From: Maritalea mediterranea | GTDB taxonomy: Bacteria > Pseudomonadota > Alphaproteobacteria > Rhizobiales > Devosiaceae | Assembly (NCBI RefSeq): GCF_021568695.1 | Contig: NZ_JAKGTI010000001.1 | Location: 558,001 to 622,000, forward strand | Direction: 5' to 3' | Length of the DNA: 64,000 nucleotides | Part shown: piece by piece, positions 42,971-50,705 of the stretch | Position numbering within the stretch: position 1 is the stretch's first letter | How the letters are laid out: each line of letters opens with the position of its first letter | Program-made: the position numbers and the translations under genes | The notes under the pieces: model-generated | Told to the model about the DNA's origin: nothing | Database searches by the model: none | What the model saw: only the letters and a program-made list of their open reading frames with translations

Positions 42971-44074
42971 TTAGCTTTCAGCGATTATAACGCCTTTTCG
43001 GTCTGTCACCAAAACGTTCACATGGATATCCTCGTTCCGCAAAACATTTTGCGCAACCTCAGCAGCCAAAAATGCAATGCGCCGTGCGATATCAATATCT
43101 GCATCGGTGCAAAGTTCGAGTACGTGCTTGGCCGTATTCGCCGCGCGAATTTCATCGCACAACGCCGCGTCCGCACCAAGGCTTTGCGCCTGTTCGGCCA
43201 ACCAATCAAAGCCAACTTGGGAGCGGCCTGAATGCAAATCCAGATGGCCCTCCGCGAGCTTGGTGATTTTGGCAAACCCGCCGCAAATGGTGAGGTTGGG
43301 CACGGGGTTGGCTTTAAGATATTTCAGCAGACCGCCGGCGAAATCACCCATATCCAAATAGGCTTGCAACGGCAGGCCAAGGCGTTTCTGCGCCGCTTTT
43401 TCCGAGGTATCGCCGGTGGAGCCGACCACATGGGTCAAGCCTTCGGCGCGCGCCACATCAATGCCGCGATGGATCGAGTGAATCCATGCTGCGCAGGAAA
43501 AGGGCACAACAATGCCCGTGGTGCCCAAGATGGAGAGGCCGCCGACAATGCCCAAACGCGGATTCCAGGTTTGCTGCGCCAGCGCTTCGCCATTGTCCAC
43601 GCTGATGGTGATTTCAATGTCGGCCCGTGTGCCAAGCTCGGCGCAGATTTTTTCGCAATGCTCAATCATCATCTTGCGGGGCACCGGGTTGATCGCAGGC
43701 TCGCCGGGCGGGATGGGCAGACCCGGTTTGGTCACCATGCCAACGCCTTTACCGGCCTTAAACTGAACGCCGCTGCCTTCGGGCAGTTGCCGAACCGTCG
43801 CACGCACCATCGCGCCATGGGTCACATCGGGGTCATCGCCCGCATCTTTCACAATGCCGCACATGGCAAAATCATCGCCGCGTTCTTCGGTGGCGAGGGC
43901 GAAGTCAGGCGTTTGACCGCCGGGCAGGGTGATTTGAATGGGGTCTTTAAACGCGTCGGAAAACAAGCCATAAAGCGCCGCGCTGGTGGCCGCCGTGGCA
44001 CACGCGCCGGTTGTCCAGCCGCGTTTCAGGGCCGTACCTTTTTCATTGACGCTATCTTGTGTGGACGCAACCAT
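42971..44074 (-). CDS. cbiD: Cobalt-precorrin-5B C1-methyltransferase CbiD
   Basis: Methylates C-1 in the anaerobic (early cobalt) pathway; aerobic organisms usually have CobF instead. The 367-residue protein has the signature [51 protein letters not shown]-like region, and [28 protein letters not shown]. The start at 44074 is preferred over a GTG at 44092; both have only weak ribosome-binding sites. It is the first gene of cbiD-cobK and is divergent from cobA across just 46 bases. Confidence 0.94.
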   Translation of the reverse strand: [367 protein letters not shown]

Positions 44075-44120
44075 ATATTCTCTATAGGTCACACACCTTT
44101 AAAGGCAAAGGGCTAATTAA

Positions 44121-44951
44121 ATGCGGAATTGGTTTAAGCACCTCTTTGGCAAAAAACAGGATCATTTTGCGCGGCTCGATTCCCGCGCTTTTCCGCATTT
44201 TGCACCAGGCAGTGTGTGGTTGGTGGGCGCGGGGCCAGGTGATCCGGGCTTAATGTCGCTGCACGCTTTTTATGCCCTCGGCCAAGCCGACGTGATCGTT
44301 TATGACGCACTGGTGGGCGAAGAAATTCTTACCTACGCCAACCCACGGGCTGAATTGCACTATGCGGGCAAGCGCGGCGGCAAACCTTCGCCCAAGCAAA
44401 ATGACATTTCGCTCAAGCTGATCGAGTGGGCCAAGCAGAATAAGCGCGTGCTGCGCCTTAAGGGCGGCGACCCGTTTATGTTTGGGCGGGGCGGCGAAGA
44501 AAGCGAAACGCTGCACAATGCGGGCGTGAAATTCCGCATCGTGCCGGGCATCACCGCAGGCATTGGCGGGCTGGCTTATGCGGGCATTCCCGCCACCCAC
44601 CGCGACACCAATCAGGCGGTGATTTTCCTCACCGGCCATGACGAAACCGGAAATGTGCCGCAAGCGGTGGATTGGCATGCGGTGGCCACAGCGGCCCCGG
44701 TGATCGTGATGTATATGGCGGTGAAACATTTGCCCTCGATCGCTCAAAAGCTGGTGGAGGGTGGGCGTAATCCGCAGGATAAGGTGGGCATAGTTTCCAA
44801 CGCCACCTTGCCGCACCAGAGCCTGATGGTCACCCAACTTGGCGAGGCAGGCGAATTTGTGCAGCAAAATGAAGTACCCACCCCCGCTATTGTGGTGGTG
44901 GGCCCAGTGGTGGACTACGCAAAAATTCTGAATTGGCAGGACAAGGACTAA
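44121..44951 (+). CDS. cobA: Uroporphyrinogen-III C-methyltransferase
   Basis: Converts uroporphyrinogen III to precorrin-2, the branch point to cobalamin and siroheme. The 276-residue protein has VWLVGAGPGDPGLMSLHAF near 32, RLKGGDPFMFGRGGEE near 115 and PGITAGIGGLAYAGIPATHRD near 142. It lacks the CysG dehydrogenase/ferrochelatase half. A 30-residue basic N-terminal extension precedes the domain. AAAGGG precedes the ATG, and the stop overlaps the cobB start (TAATG). Confidence 0.96.
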   Translation: MRNWFKHLFGKKQDHFARLDSRAFPHFAPGSVWLVGAGPGDPGLMSLHAFYALGQADVIVYDALVGEEILTYANPRAELHYAGKRGGKPSPKQNDISLKLIEWAKQNKRVLRLKGGDPFMFGRGGEESETLHNAGVKFRIVPGITAGIGGLAYAGIPATHRDTNQAVIFLTGHDETGNVPQAVDWHAVATAAPVIVMYMAVKHLPSIAQKLVEGGRNPQDKVGIVSNATLPHQSLMVTQLGEAGEFVQQNEVPTPAIVVVGPVVDYAKILNWQDKD

Positions 44952-46240
44952 TGGCCATAGGATTGATCATCGCCGCCACCCAATCGGGTTCCGGCAAAAC
45001 CTTGCTCACCACCGCGCTTTTGGGCGCGCTGAAAGAGCGGGGCATGAAAGTCGCCTCAGCCAAAACCGGACCGGATTATATTGACGGGCAGGTGCATGGC
45101 CTCGCCACCGGCCAAAGCGCCATCAATCTCGACCCGTGGGCCATGAGCCAATCGCGCCAGCGCAGCCTGTTTAGCCAGCAAGCCGGCGGCCAAGATCTGG
45201 TGCTGGTGGAAGGCGTGATGGGCCTTTTCGACGGCGCCGCCAGCGGCAAGGGCTCCACCGCCGATCTGGCGAAAAATCTGAATTTGCCCGTGGTGCTGGT
45301 GGTGGATTGTGGCTCGATGGCCCAATCTATCGCGGCCCTTGTATATGGATTTCAAAATCTGCGCGCCGATATTGATGTGGTCGGTGTCATCCTCAACCGT
45401 GTCGCCAGCGACAAGCATGAGAAAATGCTGAAATCAGCGCTCGCCAAGCTGGACATTGAAGTGCTGGGGGCCTTGCGCCGTAATCCGGAATTGGACATTC
45501 CTTCACGCCATTTGGGGCTGACCTTGCCAGAGGATTTTGCCAAAAGCCGCACCGTGGCAGCACTGGCGATCAGCGAGGTAAAAAAGCGGTTAGATATGGA
45601 GGGGTTGTTGCAGTTGGCCAAACCTATCCTGCCGACAAAAGCACCGCCCAAATTAGCACCCCTGGGCCAAATTATCGCTATTGCTAAAGACGCGGCCTTT
45701 GCCTTTCTCTATCCGCACTTGCTGGCCGATTGGCAGGCGCAAGGCGCCCAATTAAAGTTCTTTTCGCCGTTGGCCGATGAAGCGCCTGCCGAAGACGCAG
45801 ATGCGGTGTTTCTGCCCGGCGGCTATCCCGAATTGCATGGCGCGCTATTGGCCGATGCGCAGAATTTCAAACGGGGCATGCACAAGGCGGCAGAGCGGGA
45901 TGCGCTGATCTATGGCGAGTGCGGTGGCTATATGGTGCTGGGGGAAAGCCTAACCGATAAATCCGGCAACAGTTTTGAAATGACCGGCCTGCTGCCGCTG
46001 CAAACCGCAATCAACCGACCGCGCCGCCAATTGGGCTATCGCCGACTGAGCCATAAGAGCATTTTGCCTTGGCCCAGCGATTTGCTCGGCCATGAGTTTC
46101 ACTATTCGACCGAGCTGAAACGCGATGGCGATCCGCTGTTCCGCGCCAGCGATGCGGAAGCCAATGCGGTGGGGCAAATGGGCTTACATCGCAACCGTAT
46201 TTTGGGCTCCTATGCCCACATCATTGATGTGCGGGAGTAG
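44951..46240 (+). CDS. cobB: Cobyrinate / hydrogenobyrinate a,c-diamide synthase CobB (CbiA)
   Basis: Glutamine- and ATP-dependent amidation of the a and c carboxylates. The 429-residue protein has the P-loop ATQSGSGKTLL (9-19), KTGPDYIDGQVHGLATG with the metal-binding Asp, and a class I glutamine amidotransferase domain with nucleophile Cys in GECGGYMVLGE (about 323) plus HEFHYST near the C-terminus. The ATG at 44951 overlaps the cobA stop; upstream in-frame starts lie inside cobA. Whether the natural substrate carries cobalt is unresolved here because the pathway is mixed. Confidence 0.95.
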   Translation: MAIGLIIAATQSGSGKTLLTTALLGALKERGMKVASAKTGPDYIDGQVHGLATGQSAINLDPWAMSQSRQRSLFSQQAGGQDLVLVEGVMGLFDGAASGKGSTADLAKNLNLPVVLVVDCGSMAQSIAALVYGFQNLRADIDVVGVILNRVASDKHEKMLKSALAKLDIEVLGALRRNPELDIPSRHLGLTLPEDFAKSRTVAALAISEVKKRLDMEGLLQLAKPILPTKAPPKLAPLGQIIAIAKDAAFAFLYPHLLADWQAQGAQLKFFSPLADEAPAEDADAVFLPGGYPELHGALLADAQNFKRGMHKAAERDALIYGECGGYMVLGESLTDKSGNSFEMTGLLPLQTAINRPRRQLGYRRLSHKSILPWPSDLLGHEFHYSTELKRDGDPLFRASDAEANAVGQMGLHRNRILGSYAHIIDVRE

Positions 46241-46246
46241 CGGCGC

Positions 46247-47728
46247 GTGACGGCCAAAAGCATGATGTTTATGGGCACCGGCTCGGATGTGGGCAAAAGC
46301 CTCGTGGTCGCCGGGCTGTGTCGCTTGTTGCACAATCGCGGCTTCGCTGTGGCACCATTCAAGCCGCAAAATATGTCCAACAATGCCGCCGTCACCGCCG
46401 ATGGTGGTGAGATTGGTCGCGCCCAGGCCCTGCAAGCGCGCGCCGCAAAAATTGCCCCCACCACCGCAATGAATCCGGTCTTGCTTAAACCGGAGCATGA
46501 AACGGGTGCGCAAGTGGTCGTGCGCGGCCAGCGCGTTGCGTCCATGAGTGCGCGAGAATATTTCAAGCGCCGCATTGAATATCTGCCCGAAGCCATCAAA
46601 GCCTTTCAGGAACTGAGCGCAGCTCATGATTTTGTGCTGGTGGAAGGCGCAGGCAGCGCCTCCGAAGTGAATTTACGCGACAGCGACATCGCCAATTTCG
46701 GCTTTGCCCAAGCGCTCAATCTGCCCGTGACTTTGATCGGCGATATTCACCGCGGTGGCGTGATCGCCTCGATCGTTGGCACCTTCGCGGTGGCCCAGCC
46801 TGAAGATGCCGCGCTGATCAAGGCAAGTCTGATCAACAAATTCCACGGCGACCCATCGCTCTTTGATGAGGGCAAAACCTTTATCGAAACCCACACCCAA
46901 CGCCCCTGCTTTGGCCCGCTGCCATTCTATGCGGATGCAAAATTGCTGCCGCCTGAAGACGCGTTGGCGTTAGATGACACCGAACTGGTCAAACGCGATG
47001 GGTTGAAGATTGTGGTGCCGCGCCTGCCGCGTATTTCCAATTTTGACGATCTCGACCCGCTGCGGCAGGAAACCAATGTGAGCGTCGAGATCGTGCAGCC
47101 CGGCAATCCGCTGCCCCGCGACTCCGACTTGATTTTGCTGCCCGGCTCCAAAGCCACCATCGCCGACTTTGAAGCGCTTAAAGCCCAGGGGTGGGACATT
47201 GATATTCTCGCCCATGCCCGTGCAGGTGGTGCCGTTTTGGGCCTGTGCGGTGGCTATCAAATGCTGGGCAGAAAAATCCACGACCCAGAGGGTGTCGAAG
47301 GCACGCCGCGCTCAATCGATGGGCTGGGCCTGCTGGACATTGAAACCACCATGGCCAGCCAGAAGCAGCTGCGCGAGGAAGAGGCAATCCACCTGGCGAC
47401 CCAGCAATCTATGCGTGGCTACCATATGCATATGGGCGAAACGCAGGGACCTGATCGGGCGCGGCCCTTTAGCCAGATCGATGATGAAACGGACGGGGCG
47501 ATGTCGCGCAGCGGTCGGATCATGGGCACCTATCTGCATGGCTTATTCGCCAGCGACCAGTTCCGCCGCGCCTTTTTGCAAAATCTCGGGGCCATGATGA
47601 GCACCGACCTTGAATATGAGGCGCGCATTGACCAAATTCTAAATGGCTTTGCGGACCATATTGAACGCCATATTGATGGCGACAAGCTGATCAGCCTGTT
47701 CGCCACCCCGCGCAACATGACATTATAG
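46247..47728 (+). CDS. cobQ: Cobyric acid synthase CobQ
   Basis: Amidates the b, d, e and g side chains of adenosylcobyrinic acid a,c-diamide. The 493-residue protein has GTGSDVGKSLVVAGLCRLL at the N-terminus, KPQNMSNNAAVT, VEGAGSASEVNLRDSDIANFG, and an amidotransferase domain with Cys in LGLCGGYQMLGR (about 332) and YHMHMGET. The GTG at 46247 is preferred because GGGAG lies 9-10 bases upstream; an ATG at 46262 would remove only a few residues. Confidence 0.96.
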   Translation: MTAKSMMFMGTGSDVGKSLVVAGLCRLLHNRGFAVAPFKPQNMSNNAAVTADGGEIGRAQALQARAAKIAPTTAMNPVLLKPEHETGAQVVVRGQRVASMSAREYFKRRIEYLPEAIKAFQELSAAHDFVLVEGAGSASEVNLRDSDIANFGFAQALNLPVTLIGDIHRGGVIASIVGTFAVAQPEDAALIKASLINKFHGDPSLFDEGKTFIETHTQRPCFGPLPFYADAKLLPPEDALALDDTELVKRDGLKIVVPRLPRISNFDDLDPLRQETNVSVEIVQPGNPLPRDSDLILLPGSKATIADFEALKAQGWDIDILAHARAGGAVLGLCGGYQMLGRKIHDPEGVEGTPRSIDGLGLLDIETTMASQKQLREEEAIHLATQQSMRGYHMHMGETQGPDRARPFSQIDDETDGAMSRSGRIMGTYLHGLFASDQFRRAFLQNLGAMMSTDLEYEARIDQILNGFADHIERHIDGDKLISLFATPRNMTL

Positions 47729-47738
47729 GAAATTGATC

Positions 47739-48695
47739 ATGAGCTTTGCCATCGCTTTTCTCGCCATACTGTTAGAACGAATGGTGGGCTATCCCCGGCA
47801 GTTGCTGGACGCCATCGGGCATCCGGTGATGTGGATGGGTAAGCTCATCACCATTCTGGAAGAGCGCGGCAATCACCCGGATTTGCCAGATCAAAGACGA
47901 CGGCAGAACGGGTTTGCCATGATCGGGTTGGCATTGGCCGTGACTTTGCTGATCAGCCTGATCATCATCGCGATCACCCGCAGCGCGCCCTTTGGATTGA
48001 TTTTCGAAATCTTCTTCGCCAGCACACTGATTGCACAAAAGGAACTGGGTCGCGCGGTGAAAGCCGTGGCTGAGGGCCTGCGCAGCTCGCTGGAGGAAGG
48101 ACGTGAGGCTGTATCTCATATTGTCGGGCGTGACCCGCACAATCTGGATGAGGATGGTGTTGCCCGCGGCGCGGTGGAATCGCTGGCCGAAAATGCGTCA
48201 GACGGTGTGGTTGCCCCGATTTTTTATCTCATGCTGTTCGGTCTGCCGGGCATCGCGCTCTATAAGATGATCAACACAGCCGACTCGATGGTTGGCCACA
48301 AAAATGCGCGCTTCAAAGATTTTGGCTATGCCAGCGCCAAGCTTGATGATCTCGCCAATTTTATTCCGGCGCGGATCACCGCGTTTTTTTTTACCGTCGC
48401 GGCAAAGTTCAAAGAGGGGTTCGACGCAAAAGCCGCCTGGCGATCTGCCCGACGGGATGCCATGTGGCACAAATCACCAAACGCAGGCTGGCCCGAAGCG
48501 GCAATGGGTGGTGCCATCGGCGTCAAACTGGGCGGCCCGCGCGATTATGATGGGGAAACAGTGGAACTGGCCCATATGGGCGAGGGCAAAGAGCGGGTGG
48601 ACGCCGACGATATTGATCGTGCGGTCGCGCTCTATTGGTTTGCCCTAACCTTGATTTTGGGCACCTTGTTGGTGCTGGCGGCGTTCTTTAACTAG
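47739..48695 (+). CDS. cbiB: Adenosylcobinamide-phosphate synthase CbiB (CobD)
   Basis: Membrane enzyme that attaches the aminopropanol (phosphate) arm to adenosylcobyric acid. The 318-residue protein has about four to five hydrophobic segments and the family motifs ERMVGYPRQLLDAIGHPVMWMGKLI, IVGRDPHNLDEDGVARGAVESLAENASDG and SMVGHKNARFKDFGYASAKLDDLANF. The ATG at 47739 has AGGA 8 bases upstream and is preferred over a TTG at 47733. It ends the plus-strand cobA-cobB-cobQ-cbiB set and is convergent with cobU. Confidence 0.95.
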   Translation: MSFAIAFLAILLERMVGYPRQLLDAIGHPVMWMGKLITILEERGNHPDLPDQRRRQNGFAMIGLALAVTLLISLIIIAITRSAPFGLIFEIFFASTLIAQKELGRAVKAVAEGLRSSLEEGREAVSHIVGRDPHNLDEDGVARGAVESLAENASDGVVAPIFYLMLFGLPGIALYKMINTADSMVGHKNARFKDFGYASAKLDDLANFIPARITAFFFTVAAKFKEGFDAKAAWRSARRDAMWHKSPNAGWPEAAMGGAIGVKLGGPRDYDGETVELAHMGEGKERVDADDIDRAVALYWFALTLILGTLLVLAAFFN

Positions 48696-48709
48696 CCAGG
48701 GGCGCGTGG

Positions 48710-49234
48710 CTATGCCAGATCGCCCTTCAGATTCTGCGCGATACCTGCGGTGACAAACACCACATTCTGGCAAAGGCGAGCCAGTTCCTGATGGGCGATG
48801 CCAGCATGGTCAACAAACTCACGCGCCATCTTGTTATCTGGGATAACACCTTGGCCGACTTCGTTGGAAACCATGATCACCATCAAATCATCATTGGTGC
48901 TTAACCAATGGGCGAGGGCCTCAACGCTTTCATCCACATCATAATCGGCCATCATCAAATTGGTGATCCAAAGGGTCAGACAATCCACAAGCACGCGATC
49001 ATATTTGCCCCGCGCGCGCTCAAGGGCTGAAATCATGTTGATCGGTTGTTCCACTGTATCGAAATGGTCGGCGCGGGCTTGCTGGTGTGCCGAAATGCGC
49101 AGCTTCATTTCCTCATCAAAAGCGCGGCCCGTGGCCACATAGAGCGGCTTTTTATTACCTTTAAGCGCAAGACCTTCGGCAAAGCCGGTTTTGCCTGACT
49201 TGGCGCCGCCAAGAATAAGGGAGTGTCTAATCAT
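48710..49234 (-). CDS. cobU: Adenosylcobinamide kinase / guanylyltransferase CobU (CobP)
   Basis: Phosphorylates adenosylcobinamide and then forms the GDP-derivative. The 174-residue protein has P-loop GGAKSGKT (9-16), YVATGRAFDEEM, VLVDCLTLWITNLM and VSNEVGQGVIPDNKMAREF, all diagnostic. It starts inside the last codons of the DUF1636 gene, indicating co-translation. It is convergent with cbiB. Confidence 0.95.
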   Translation of the reverse strand: MIRHSLILGGAKSGKTGFAEGLALKGNKKPLYVATGRAFDEEMKLRISAHQQARADHFDTVEQPINMISALERARGKYDRVLVDCLTLWITNLMMADYDVDESVEALAHWLSTNDDLMVIMVSNEVGQGVIPDNKMAREFVDHAGIAHQELARLCQNVVFVTAGIAQNLKGDLA

Positions 49235-49616
49235 CTTCTTTTTCTTTCTTTATTGTGGGCAGGCGCGCAATAAAATGACCCAACATGGCCTGTGGCCATT
49301 CGGCAAATGGCACATCGCCATCTGTTGTGCGCTGATGCGCGAACACCCAATCTATTATGGCTGCAGCGGTCGGCTGGTCTGGGGTAAAACCGCCCGCGTG
49401 ATAGCCCGTTCTTTCATCATCCTGCAATTGTATCGCGCAGGACTGTTTGCAACTCCAAAGGCACGGATGGCGCACAATGTCTAAAGACATGCCTTGCCTG
49501 TCGCATTCCGCTTCCACCAGATCGGCCAGCAATTCGCCACCGGTCTCGCCTTTTTCATTAAATGCACTGGTGGGGCTGAACTTGCATGTGGAACAGATAA
49601 TCAAACGCGGCGCCAA
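49227..49616 (-). CDS. DUF1636 family metal-binding-type protein
   Basis: A 129-residue protein with cysteines at 8, 11, 38, 52, 56 and 60 (CSTC, then CLWSCKQSC), a thioredoxin-like [2Fe-2S] or metal-binding arrangement. This DUF1636 type is often found next to cobalamin or cobalt genes. Its role is unknown; cobalt handling or an iron-sulfur redox step is suggested by context. It overlaps cobU by 8 bases and is the first gene of the pair. The C-terminus is charged (KKEKEDD). Confidence 0.85.
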   Translation of the reverse strand: MAPRLIICSTCKFSPTSAFNEKGETGGELLADLVEAECDRQGMSLDIVRHPCLWSCKQSCAIQLQDDERTGYHAGGFTPDQPTAAAIIDWVFAHQRTTDGDVPFAEWPQAMLGHFIARLPTIKKEKEDD

Positions 49617-49687
49617 ATCATCACCTTTTTCAATCGAACGCCCTCAATAAATCATGCGGACCCTATTGCCAATGGCATGCAAATGCA

Positions 49688-49766
49688 TTTTTGCGCAAAA
49701 ACGGGCGAATTTGCGCGGATTAATACTTTCGTATAAGACGAATTGTGGTTATGGTCCGCGCAAATT
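49688..49766. promoter_or_regulatory. Array of TTTGCGC boxes upstream of the sugar-catabolic operon
   Basis: Three related sites are present: the perfect palindrome TTTTTGCGCAAAAA (49688-49701), AATTTGCGCGGA (49708-49719) and its exact reverse complement TCCGCGCAAATT (49755-49766). The last two form a 12-bp perfect inverted repeat whose centres are 47 bases apart. The layout suggests a repressor that loops or binds cooperatively; the central GCGC recalls LacI-family operators. A -10-like TATAAG lies at 49732-49737 between the boxes. Confidence 0.5.
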
Positions 49767-49793
49767 TCAACAGTTTGAGTAAGGATGGTCGGG

Positions 49794-50660
49794 GTGCAAA
49801 ACTTGTTTCTCGGAATTGATGGCGGCGGCACCAATTGCAGAGCGCGGCTCGCAGACGAGAATCTCAATATTCTGGCGCAGGTGCGCGGCGGCCCCGCCAA
49901 CACCACCATTGGCGATGGCTCCCAAGCCTATAATTCAATTATTGACGTGAGCCATAAGGTCTTTGAAGAGGCAGGGCTAGGGCAGGCAGATATGGCGCGC
50001 ACCATCGCATGCCTTGGATTGGCTGGCGCGCATTTGGAAAGCTCTCGCCGGGATTTTGCCGCCCGTGACTATCCGTTTGCCAAAACTCTGGTGCACAATG
50101 ATGTCGAGACTGCCCGTGAAGGTGCCCATTTGGGCGAAGATGGTGCCGTGCTGATTGTGGGCACCGGTTCGGCGGGGCTGGCCAAGGTGAAGGGGGAATA
50201 TTTCCCCGTTGGCGGTTGGGGTTTTCATATTTCAGACACAGCCTCTGGCGCGATTTTGGGGCGTGCGCTGGCGCGGCGCTCGATCGAAGTTTTGGACGGG
50301 TTGAGCGAAGGATCACCGCTCACGCAAGTCGCAATTGACCATTTGGGTGGCGATCAGAATAGCCTGATGGCCTGGTCCTTCAAGGCGTGGCCAAAGGATT
50401 TTGCCAGTCTCGCGCCGTTCGTGGTGGAATATTATGAAAAGAATGACCCGATCGCCGAGGAACTGATGCAGTTTGAATTTGATCAGATCAAACAGTTCAT
50501 CAATTGGTTCAAAGCCCGTGGCGCCCAAAAACTGGCCATTGTGGGCGGTTTGGGCGAACGTCTGATCCCGATCTTGCAGCACCGTTTCGGCGATTACATA
50601 CAAGCAGCAAAATCAGATGCGCAGAATGGGGCGCTTTTGATGGCCCAAAAAGCAGCTTAG
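49794..50660 (+). CDS. BadF/BadG/BcrA/BcrD-type sugar kinase (N-acetylglucosamine kinase-like)
   Basis: An ASKHA-fold ATPase of about 288 residues: FLGIDGGGTNCRARL is the phosphate-1 motif, GTGSAGLA the phosphate-2 region and KLAIVGGLGERLIPIL the adenosine motif. The family includes N-acetylglucosamine and glucosamine kinases. With zwf-pgl-edd directly downstream, a hexose kinase feeding the Entner-Doudoroff pathway is a sensible guess. A GTG at 49794 is favoured because AAGGA lies 8 bases upstream, while the ATG at 49785 overlaps that site. Confidence 0.85.
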   Translation: MQNLFLGIDGGGTNCRARLADENLNILAQVRGGPANTTIGDGSQAYNSIIDVSHKVFEEAGLGQADMARTIACLGLAGAHLESSRRDFAARDYPFAKTLVHNDVETAREGAHLGEDGAVLIVGTGSAGLAKVKGEYFPVGGWGFHISDTASGAILGRALARRSIEVLDGLSEGSPLTQVAIDHLGGDQNSLMAWSFKAWPKDFASLAPFVVEYYEKNDPIAEELMQFEFDQIKQFINWFKARGAQKLAIVGGLGERLIPILQHRFGDYIQAAKSDAQNGALLMAQKAA

Positions 50661-50705
50661 CAACGCTGCGACCCGCGCCTTTGGCGCGAACAGAAAGGAA
50701 ATTTT

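Noticed and set aside
42227-44116. Two long plus-strand frames antisense to cobK and cbiD that would make the cob cluster co-directional
   Set aside because: Both minus-strand products carry clear CobK and CbiD signatures; the plus-strand frames have none.
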